Assembly (NCBI GenBank): GCA_022823365.1
Contig: JAJDXG010000040.1
Span: 1-64,000, forward strand
Direction of reading: 5' to 3'
Length of the DNA: 64,000 nt
Source: Gemmatimonadota bacterium
Lineage (GTDB): Bacteria > Gemmatimonadota > Gemmatimonadetes > Longimicrobiales > Gaopeijiaceae
The first letter of the stretch is position 1. Each line of letters begins with the position of its first letter. A program made the translations under genes and the position numbers. Under the pieces are notes generated by a model. That model worked only from the letters and a program-made list of their open reading frames with translations. It made no database searches and was not told the DNA's origin. Positions 44,674 through 53,200 of this stretch are shown piece after piece.

Positions 44674-45843
44674 ATGCGCACATGGCTTTCCGCGATATTG
44701 CTCGCCGTCCTGGCATGCGACGGCGGCACATCGCCCTCGCCTCCCGCCTACGTCGTCGTATCGCCGGACAGCAAGTTGCTGGTGGAGCCGGGCACGACCT
44801 TTCGCTTTGCCGTCCAGGTTACCGACGCGCAGGGCTCGGCCATCACCGGGGCGGAGGTTGCCTGGTCGGTCGACGATCCCTCCGTCGCGACCGTCGACGC
44901 CAACGGACGGGCCACCGCCGTCGCAACGGGCAGCACGGAGATCCGGGCCACGGCGGGAGACGTGTCCGGCACGGCCAGGCTGGAAGTGTACGTCCCTCAG
45001 CCCGTCGCCGAGTACGTGCCCGGCCGGACCTACTTCGGACGCAACCGGTACGTCGAGTATATCGCCGGCGACCTGCCCCTGGTGGTGAGCGCAGGGCACG
45101 GAGGCGGGGAGGAGCCCGACGAGATTCCACGCCGCACCTATGGGACCCTCGCGCGGGATTCGTGGACACAGGAGACCACCCGCGCGGCTCGCGACTCGAT
45201 CATCGCCTATTTCGGGGGCGGCCAGCCGCACATCGTGATCAGCCGGCTCCGGCGCACGCGCCTCGACCCCAACCGGGAGATCGTGGAGGCAGCCCAGGGG
45301 AGCGAGTTCGCGGAGCAGGCCTGGCGGGAATACCATCGCTTCATCGCGATCGCGCGCGACCGGGTCGCCGAGGACCACGGCCACGGATTCTATGTGGACC
45401 TGCACGGCCATTCGCACCCCACCCCGCGGGTCGAGCTGGGATACCTCCTCACCGGGAGCGACCTGAGCCGCTCCGACACCCAGTTGAACGCGCCGCGCTT
45501 CCCGGAGCAATCGAGCATCCGTTCGCTCGCCCGCCGGGTCGACCTCTCCTTCGCCGACCTCGTGCGCGGACCCGAGAGCCTGGGCGCGCTGCTGTTCGGG
45601 GAGCGGGTCACGACGGTGCCCAGCCCGCTGATTCCCGATCCGCATGGCGAACCCTTCTTCAGCGGAGGCTACAGCACGCGCCGCCACGGGTCACTGGATG
45701 GAGGCGTGATCGACGGCGTGCAGATCGAGCTGCATGGCCCGGGGATTCGAGACACGGACGAGAACCGACGGCGGTTTGCGGGCGCGCTGGCGAGGTCGCT
45801 GAGGTACTTCCTGGAGACGCACTACGGGTTTGAGTGGGACTAG
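44674..45843 (+). CDS. Lipoprotein with Big_2-like Ig domain and N-formylglutamate-amidohydrolase-like domain
   Basis: 389 residues. The signal segment ends in the lipobox VLAC. Residues about 25-108 form a bacterial Ig-like (Big_2) domain with DDPSVATVDANGRATAVATGSTEI. Residues about 120-389 resemble zinc-dependent N-formylglutamate amidohydrolases: VVSAGHGGGEEPDEIP, VDLHGHSHPTPRVELGY and IELHGPGIRDT supply candidate metal ligands. Export as a lipoprotein argues against a role in histidine catabolism. It may act on cell-wall or extracellular amides. Function is inferred from fold only. Confidence 0.75.
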   Translation: MRTWLSAILLAVLACDGGTSPSPPAYVVVSPDSKLLVEPGTTFRFAVQVTDAQGSAITGAEVAWSVDDPSVATVDANGRATAVATGSTEIRATAGDVSGTARLEVYVPQPVAEYVPGRTYFGRNRYVEYIAGDLPLVVSAGHGGGEEPDEIPRRTYGTLARDSWTQETTRAARDSIIAYFGGGQPHIVISRLRRTRLDPNREIVEAAQGSEFAEQAWREYHRFIAIARDRVAEDHGHGFYVDLHGHSHPTPRVELGYLLTGSDLSRSDTQLNAPRFPEQSSIRSLARRVDLSFADLVRGPESLGALLFGERVTTVPSPLIPDPHGEPFFSGGYSTRRHGSLDGGVIDGVQIELHGPGIRDTDENRRRFAGALARSLRYFLETHYGFEWD

Positions 45844-45856
45844 GCGGAATCCCGCC
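45843..45856. terminator. Short hairpin between convergent genes
   Basis: The stem GGCGG/CCGCC with a 4-base loop overlaps the stop codon of the Ig-amidohydrolase gene and lies just before the autotransporter stop codon. It is a weak candidate for a shared terminator. Confidence 0.35.
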
Positions 45857-45873
45857 TTGCACGACCCTCCCCC

Positions 45874-48800
45874 CTATCGGAATCTGATCCTTCCGCGAAC
45901 GCCCACCGTGTGGTGTGCTCCGGCGAGCCCGCTCTCGCGCCGCGTGCCTTCGAGGCGCAATCCGACATCCGCGCCCAGGTCGTAGCGTACGCCGCTCGAG
46001 AAGGCACGCATTCCGCTCTCAGCCAGGTAGAAGCCGCTGTAGGGCGTCCCTTGGAAGCCGCGGATGCCGTAGGCGATCTCGCCGTCCACGTTGGGGCCCA
46101 TGCCCAGGTCGGGGCCGCCCACGGCGTCGTGCACCCCGCGCTCCCAGAGCTGGCTCACCCCGCTCGTGTAGTCGCCGTAAGACGGCGCCACCCGGATCGA
46201 GAGCCCCTCGCCGCGAGCCGCAGGATCGAACATGAGCGTGCCGCCGAGACCCCATTCCTCGTAGCCGTCGCGCGCCGAGATCACGAACCTGCCGCGGCCC
46301 TCCGCGGTCAGTCCCAAGCCGGAGTTCGTATAGCGGAGTCCGCCGCCGACTTCGGCGCTGGCGCCGTTCACGCCGTCGCCGTTGTCGTAGCGCATCCCGC
46401 CCTCGAGCACGAACGCCATCTCCTGCCCCTCATTGGCGCGAAGGGCCTGCGTCAGCTCCAGCGCGAGCTTGCCGCGCTGCATGCTCAACGTGACCTCTTC
46501 GATCTGCTGGCTGGCATCGACCATGACCTGGCCGGCCCAGCCCTCGGCCTTGAGGCGGACGCCGCCCGAGCCTCTCGTGAGCAGTTGGTAGCTGGCGCCT
46601 CCCGCCCCGGTCAACATGCTTGCCGGGCTGGTGCGGAGTCCTTCGCGCACGTCATCGACCTCGATGTCGCCCCGGCCGAATCCCGCCGAACCCCACAGCG
46701 AGGTGCCCGGTGTTCCCGAGAACCATGCCACGTAGGGATGCACGCTGGTCATGGTGGCACCGTACGTGCCGGTCACCGCGCTCGCGCCGGTCCTGTCGGT
46801 GAAGTCGAAGGAGCCCGAGGAATACGAGCCCGCGACGCCCGCCAAGATGTCCGGCCCCACACGCACATCCACGCCCACGTGGGCGCTCACCATGTTGCCC
46901 TTCCAGTCGACGCCGGTCGCGCCGGGTTCGCCGAGGTGGTGGTACTCGCCGGCGCCCCAGCTCGCCAGTTGCGTGCCCGTGGCGGACTGCTGCGGCGCGG
47001 CGATGGCCCCGAACGGCATCGTAAAGGAGGTGCCGCCGAAGAGGGCGGCCAGGCCGGCCTGGTCGCCCTGGGCGATCCCGAGGCCGCCGGCGCCCGGTGC
47101 GGACAGGCTGGCAGCCATCGACGTTAGCCCGTTCGTCGCCACGCGCTGCTCCATGCCCATCCCTCTGGCCACGGCATCGACGCGCCCCGCGATCGCCGAG
47201 ACGGTGCTTGACGTCATCGCCGCGGCCACGTGCGGCAGGACGCGCGTGTTCAGGCGCCCTGCACGCTGCAACGGGTCGTCGGTCGCGGCCGAAGCGCTCG
47301 CCGAAGCTGCGCCCGTGCCCGCCCGGTTGATCGCCGCGACGCGGTAGTGGCGCGTGCTGCCCGGCAGCAGGCCGGTGTGCGAGAAGGTGGTGACCGTTGA
47401 CTCGGTGTTGGTCACCAGGTCTGACCAGATGGCGGCGTCTTCCGAGACCTCGATGCGGTAGCCGGTGATGCGCGCACCGCCATTGTAGGCGGGCGCGAGC
47501 CAGAACAGGTCGATCTGCGTGGGCGTGACGTCATTGGCGGTCAGCCCGGTGGGCGCGTCGGGCACGGTCGCGTCGGTGGTGGAGCCAGCGACCCGCGACG
47601 CGTTGCCCACGCCGACCCGGTTGACCGCCGAGACACGGTAGTGGCGTGTCGAGGCCGGCGCGAGCCCGGTGTGCGTGTAGACGGTGGCCGTGGTGCGCGT
47701 GTTGGCCACCAGGTCTTCCCAGCTCCCGCCCCCGTCGGCCGAGACCTCGATGCGGTAGCCGGTGATGCGCGCCCCCCCGTTGTCCGAGGGCGCCTGCCAG
47801 GAGAGGTCGATCTGCGAGGTGCCGACGGCCTCGGCGCTCAGACGCCGCGGCACCCCCGGCACGGTCGCGTCGGTGGTCGCGCGGGCCGTGTTCGACCACG
47901 CGCCGTCCCCCGCGAGGTTCCTCGCGGCGACCCGGTAGTGCCGCGTGGTGGCAGGCTGCAGGTTCACGTCGGAGAAGGTCGTCGTCGTCGAGTTGGTGTT
48001 GCGGCGGAGGATGGTCCAGGTAGCGCCCCCGTCGTCGGAGGTCTCGATCCGGTAACCGATGATCGAGACACCGCCGGTGTAGCGGGGCGCGTTCCACGAA
48101 AGGTCGATGCGCGCCGTGCCCACCGCCCGCGCCGTCAGCCCGGTCGGGGCCCCGGCTTTGTCCGCGTGCGTAATGGCCGCCGCCGGGAGGTCCGGGGGCG
48201 ATGGCGCGAACTCCCCTCGGCCCCTGCGGTTGATGGCCGCCACGCGGTACTGGTACCGGGTCACCGGCTCCAGGCCGGTGTCCGTGAACGTGGTTGCCGT
48301 CGTCCCCGTGTTGGAACGGTGGGTGATCCAGTTGTTGTCGTTGGGCCCGATCCTCTGGATGGCATAGCCGGTGATTCGCTCTCCGCCGTCGGTCTCCGGC
48401 CGGTCCCAGGCGAGGAGGATGCCGTGCGGCCCGGTGCTGTGCGCGCGCACGTTCTGCGGCGGCCCGGGAGGCGCTGAGTTGGTGGTGCCTTCGGCCACGT
48501 TGGAGAACGCCCCGAAGCCCTGGCTGTTGCCCGCGGACACGCGATAGAACTGGGTGCTGGCGGGAGCGAGGCCGGTGTGCACGTAGGTGGTGCCCGTGCC
48601 GCCGGTGCTGGCCACAAGGATGACCCAATCCGAGGTAATGGTGGAACGCCACCAGATGCGGTAGCCGGTAATCGGACTCCCGCCATCGTCCGTCGGGGCA
48701 CTCCAGGAAAGGACGATCTGGTCTGTTCCCCGAACCCCGCCCGGCACCGCCCTCAGGCCCGTGGGCGCGCCCGGGGTAGTGGTGGCGGTGGTCGCCTGGG

Positions 48801-50157
48801 CAACGCTCGACCACGCGCCCCTGCCCGCGCGGTTGATCGCCGCGACGCGGTAGTGGCGGGTGGTGGCGGGCCTGAGGCCGTCGTGGATGTACCTGGTTGT
48901 GGTGGACTCGGTGTCGGTTTCGAGCGGCGTCCATCCCCCGGTCCCCGTGCTCGAGACTTCGATGCGGTAGCCGGTAATCGGAGCCGAGCCGCTGGAGGAG
49001 GGGGCGGTCCAGCTCAGCTCGATGACGGACGTCCCCCGGGCCCGCGCCCTCAGGCTCCGGGGCGCTTGCGGGAGTGGGTCCGCGGTGGTGGCGCTGGCAA
49101 CGTCGGAAGGGTCTCCGGCTCCGTTGAAGTTGATCGCCGAGACTCTGTAGTGGCGCGTGGCTCCGGGGGACAGGCCCGTGTGGCGGTAGGTGGTGTTGGT
49201 GCTCCGGGTATCGGTCTCCAGGTACCTCCAGGTGTCGCCGGCGTTCGTCGATACCTCGATCACGTACCCGGTAATGCTGGTTCCGCCGTCCGAGGTCGGC
49301 GGATCCCAATCGAGTTCGATCGCCGTAGGTCCGTCGGCGGCCGCCGTAAGGTTGCGCGGCTCGCCCGGCACCGCGGTGCGGGTCTGCCCGGTCACGTTTC
49401 GCACTGCCCTCGTGAAGCTGAAGGCGAGATTGCCGACCCGATCCCTGATCGCGTTGACGCCTCTGTCGTCGTAGAACACCCGAACCAGGTATTCCCTTTC
49501 CACGGGGGTGTCCAGGGTCAGAAACACCTCTCGCGCCACCACATCATCGACGGCGGACAGGGGCGTGACTCTGTACGGACCGCCCGTGCTGAACGACACC
49601 GAGAAGTCGCCCACCGACGGCACGAAGGTCTCGTCGAGTTCTTCGTCGAAGCCGAGGATGAGCTTGTTGCCGTCGATCTTCGCGTCCTGCACCTCAGGCG
49701 CCCGATTGTCGGCGTCGAAGGTGATCGCCCGACCGATGTTCCCCTCCCCGCCGGTGTTCCGCGCCACGCCCGAATGGACGGTGATGACCACCGGGCCCTG
49801 ATAGTTCGCCTGCGTCGTCATGTCGATCGAATAGCTGCGCCCCGAACCGCGCAGCGGGGGCACCTTGACGGCTCCTTCCACCAGGATGTCATCGATATCG
49901 AAGCCCGTCACCGCCTCCGAGAAACGGATGATGACCTGGAATGCTTCGTTGGCCCTGGTCCAGTCGCTCGTAATGGTAGTGATGGGGGGAGCGGCCGCGC
50001 CCAGCCTGTCACCTCGCGCGACCGGCCGCGCCACCTCGTGCGAACCATCCGGAGACGGTTCCTGGGCGCGCGCGCCGATGGATGGAACCAGCGACGCGCA
50101 TACCACTGCGGCGGTCAGGAGGGAACGGGCTGCTACACCAGGCTGGTTCCGAATCAT
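45874..50157 (-). CDS. Autotransporter-like surface protein with seven fibronectin type III domains
   Basis: 1427 residues. Signal peptide at residues 1-32 ending GARAQ. Residues about 58-255 are two Ig-like/SwmB-type domains (ITSDWTRANEAF, FSEAVTGFDIDDI, LILGFDEELDE). Seven fibronectin type III domains of about 95 residues follow from residue 264 to about 945, each with ITGYRIE and RHYRVAAINR motifs. A helical linker leads to a C-terminal beta-barrel of about 360 residues (from WGAGEYHHLG) that ends in GVRGRIRFR with terminal aromatic-Arg, as in autotransporter barrels. It is probably displayed on the outer surface as an adhesin. Two hairpins lie in the upstream gap, so it may be regulated separately from the giant repeat-protein gene before it. 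Confidence 0.88.
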   Translation of the reverse strand: MIRNQPGVAARSLLTAAVVCASLVPSIGARAQEPSPDGSHEVARPVARGDRLGAAAPPITTITSDWTRANEAFQVIIRFSEAVTGFDIDDILVEGAVKVPPLRGSGRSYSIDMTTQANYQGPVVITVHSGVARNTGGEGNIGRAITFDADNRAPEVQDAKIDGNKLILGFDEELDETFVPSVGDFSVSFSTGGPYRVTPLSAVDDVVAREVFLTLDTPVEREYLVRVFYDDRGVNAIRDRVGNLAFSFTRAVRNVTGQTRTAVPGEPRNLTAAADGPTAIELDWDPPTSDGGTSITGYVIEVSTNAGDTWRYLETDTRSTNTTYRHTGLSPGATRHYRVSAINFNGAGDPSDVASATTADPLPQAPRSLRARARGTSVIELSWTAPSSSGSAPITGYRIEVSSTGTGGWTPLETDTESTTTRYIHDGLRPATTRHYRVAAINRAGRGAWSSVAQATTATTTPGAPTGLRAVPGGVRGTDQIVLSWSAPTDDGGSPITGYRIWWRSTITSDWVILVASTGGTGTTYVHTGLAPASTQFYRVSAGNSQGFGAFSNVAEGTTNSAPPGPPQNVRAHSTGPHGILLAWDRPETDGGERITGYAIQRIGPNDNNWITHRSNTGTTATTFTDTGLEPVTRYQYRVAAINRRGRGEFAPSPPDLPAAAITHADKAGAPTGLTARAVGTARIDLSWNAPRYTGGVSIIGYRIETSDDGGATWTILRRNTNSTTTTFSDVNLQPATTRHYRVAARNLAGDGAWSNTARATTDATVPGVPRRLSAEAVGTSQIDLSWQAPSDNGGARITGYRIEVSADGGGSWEDLVANTRTTATVYTHTGLAPASTRHYRVSAVNRVGVGNASRVAGSTTDATVPDAPTGLTANDVTPTQIDLFWLAPAYNGGARITGYRIEVSEDAAIWSDLVTNTESTVTTFSHTGLLPGSTRHYRVAAINRAGTGAASASASAATDDPLQRAGRLNTRVLPHVAAAMTSSTVSAIAGRVDAVARGMGMEQRVATNGLTSMAASLSAPGAGGLGIAQGDQAGLAALFGGTSFTMPFGAIAAPQQSATGTQLASWGAGEYHHLGEPGATGVDWKGNMVSAHVGVDVRVGPDILAGVAGSYSSGSFDFTDRTGASAVTGTYGATMTSVHPYVAWFSGTPGTSLWGSAGFGRGDIEVDDVREGLRTSPASMLTGAGGASYQLLTRGSGGVRLKAEGWAGQVMVDASQQIEEVTLSMQRGKLALELTQALRANEGQEMAFVLEGGMRYDNGDGVNGASAEVGGGLRYTNSGLGLTAEGRGRFVISARDGYEEWGLGGTLMFDPAARGEGLSIRVAPSYGDYTSGVSQLWERGVHDAVGGPDLGMGPNVDGEIAYGIRGFQGTPYSGFYLAESGMRAFSSGVRYDLGADVGLRLEGTRRESGLAGAHHTVGVRGRIRFR

Positions 50158-50189
50158 CGTACTGTCTCAGGTCAGGTGAAAACGTGCGT

Positions 50190-50222
50190 CACCCCCCGCC
50201 CGGGAATCCCGGACGGGGGGTG
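50190..50222 (-). promoter_or_regulatory. GC-rich hairpin in the 5' leader of the autotransporter gene
   Basis: An outer 9-bp stem (CACCCCCCG/CGGGGGGTG) and an inner 6-bp stem (CCGGGA/TCCCGG) are separated by one C-A mismatch, with a one-base apex. It sits 32 bp before the autotransporter start codon and might block translation or terminate transcripts. Confidence 0.5.
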
Positions 50223-50234
50223 AGCTGTCCTGCG

Positions 50235-50275
50235 ACCATCAGCCTGGCTGGTGACGAGTCAGCCAGGCTGATGGT
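50235..50275 (-). terminator. Perfect 16-bp stem terminator after the giant repeat protein gene
   Basis: ACCATCAGCCTGGCTG pairs perfectly with CAGCCAGGCTGATGGT around a 9-base loop. It lies 13 bases after the stop codon at 50289. No T-tract follows, but the stem is the strongest in the window. Confidence 0.7.
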
Positions 50276-50288
50276 GTTGAAGTGTTGG

Positions 50289-53200
50289 TTAGCCGCCGGA
50301 TGCTGCTCTCGCAGCGAGCGGGACTGCCGCGGAGCGCACCCACTTGGGAGCGTCGTCGCCCGCACCGGCGGTACCCTGCACCGACTCGACGGCGATATTG
50401 ATCGCCGCTGCAAGCTCGTCTTCAGTGACGACCACGGTGGTACCCGCGCCGTTGGCGACGGCCGTGGTCGTGCTCAGGCCGCCGGCGGTGCTGATGTCCG
50501 CCGAGACGGTCGCCCTGTCGGTTGCCGCGACCGTACCCTGCAGGACCACCCACACCGTGGCCCCCAGAGTGCCGGACTCAACCTCGGCAACGAGCCTGAA
50601 GTCGGAGTTGTCATTCGTCACGGCGCTCCAGCTGGCTTGGATGAAGTTGCCGGTCGCAGCTGCCTCATCCGAGTCTACTGCGGCCTGACGCCTCGCACCC
50701 ACACCGCTGGCCGACGGATCGATCGCCGCAACCGTCACCTCCGCCGAGGTGTGGGAGTACGGCGCAGGCGGGGTCGAAGGCGTGGTCTCATCAGCGGTGG
50801 TAACGACCCGAACCATGAACTCGCCGTCGCCACCATCGGTAGCGGCCGGAGTCGGGATCGTGAACTGACCTGGGAGATCCTCGGTGTCGTCCGCGTTCCG
50901 CACGGCCGTTCCCGTAGCGTCCGTCCAAGCACCGTCAGTGCCGGTGTTGGTCTGGATCGTGTACGTCGGCGCGGCGAACCCTTCAGGCATGTTGTCGGCG
51001 TCGGCGTCGTATTTCACCAGGATGGTGGTACCCCATTGCTGCGTGGACTCGTCGACATCATCGGTGGTCTCGTCGTCGTCAACGCGCTCACGCACCGCCG
51101 AGAGGTTCAGAGCCCCCGCCGTCGCAGCCTTGATGCGGCCGAAGTCCGCGGTCTGGCCAGGACCGGCGAAGATGGTCTGGTTGTTGTTCGGGTACGTGAA
51201 GACGTGGTTGCCCAGCGTCGCTTCGATACGGTAGGTGCTGACCGGCGGCACGCTGAGCGTGAACTGACCGACCGAATTGGTGGTCGTCATGTCCGCGGGC
51301 GTGGTTGCACCCTCGGCCGTCGATGTCGCGGTGACCGTCACACCAGCCAGGGCGCGGCCGCTCGGACCTTCAACGGCGCCTGTAATCGTGCCGTTCTGGT
51401 AACCCTGGAAGTTCACCACCGCCGGCGAGTTCCCGTCGGCCAGGACAGGCGACGCGTCGACCGGGAAGTGGTAGTGATCCTTCGCCACGGAGACGCTGGC
51501 AGTCTGGCCTCGGTTCTTGGTTTCGATCCGCGCCGTGTAGGTGCCGTCGGCGCCCGTAACCAGCTTGCCCGCGTACTGGCCACGCGTCGCCTTGTTGAGC
51601 GGCGCCACGCCGTCGACCTTGACTTCCACGGCCGCGATTCCGTCACCCGTCAGGATGTCGGTGACCCGGCCGGTGATGTCGACGGTTGCGGTTACGCCGC
51701 CGAGCTGCATGTCATGCATGAACGGAGCGTTGGCGGGCGTCATTTCCATCACGCCTGCGGGGTTGGAATCCTCCCATCGGTCGTCGCCATCGGGAATGTC
51801 CCAGTGGCTACCATTCCACAGCATGGTGTCCGCGGCGACCTTGAAGTCTTCCATCGACGCTGCGACGACGACGATTCGCTTGTTCCGGTAGATGTCCTGG
51901 GTCGGACGTCCGTCAAAGCCGGTGACCGGACCGAAACCCTCCACGATATAGCGGCCCTTGGAGTCGGTGGTGGCCTGCTCACCGTTCACGTCCACGGTCG
52001 CGCCTACCACCGCAAAGTCGTCGGAGTCGATGATCCTGCCATAGATCACACCCGTTGCCGGAACAACGTCGATCTGCAGGGTTCCCGTGTGACGGAACTC
52101 CGACGAGAGCGAGGTCAGGCTGCCCGGAACGCCTTGCTTCGTCGTCCAGCCGGCCGGAACGCTGACCTTGTAGACGCCCTCTGCCATCTGACCGAAGTCG
52201 AACTGCTTGCGGTCGTCGAGCGGCGTTGCCCGGCTGTTCGTCGACGCGGCGGTGAAGGAGCCGGAATCGTCTCCCAGGTTCTTGCCTTCGACCGGATCGA
52301 CGCTGACCGTGGTTCCGGTCACGTGCCGCAGGTCGGTGTACTCGAAGCCGTCGCCGTCGGCATCAGTCTCGACCAGGCGCTTCCACGCCTGTCCCGTCAC
52401 CTCGTGGGTGTTGACGTAGGCGAACGACGAACACTCATCGTGGTTCTGGTCGGTCGGATCGACGGCCATCAGCGGACAGAGGCGAACCGTGTGGCTGGTC
52501 CCGCCCATGTCGCCGAAGGCGCCGCCCATCACGCCGTTCATGTCCAGATTCCGGTAGGTCGCGAGCTCGTCGGGATCGAGAATCCGGATGTTCGCGTCGG
52601 AGTCGGCCTTGCCCGCGCTGACGACGACGTTCGCATCCGCCGGCAGGTGGCTGAAGACCGCGAGCCCGGTCTTGCCGTGACCCCGGTGGATCAGGCTGCC
52701 CGACGCAGTCTCGGAATCCGCTGCGAACTGCGAATTCGCCACCTCGTCCCACTCGTCCTTCGTGAACGAACGCGAGCGTCCGGCGTCGTCGATGTAGCGG
52801 ATGTCGAGGTCGAAGTGGTCGGTCGAAGCCCTGACGTCGCCCTCGATGACGTTGCCGGTGTACCCGTGTACATGATCCCGCTCGTAGTGCACGTAGACCA
52901 TGAGGGTCTGGGTCGTGAACGCCGCCTCCAACATGCCGGCGTCCACCGTGCCGGCCAGCTTGAGGCCGGTGTGCAGGTGGGTTACCGGCTCTGCCCCGAA
53001 GCTCTCGCCACCGTCCATCGCGTCGTCCTGGTCGTCGGCGAGCGAGATGGCGTAGGACACGGGCAGATCGGTGGGCATCACGGTCGTCATGAACGCCGCG
53101 TTGCCTTCGTCATCAAGCATCTCCGGCGCGCCCTCGACCGGCATCAGGCTGGTCGAGTCGGTCGGATCGCCGCTCACAACGGTGATCGCCCAGCCGGCGA

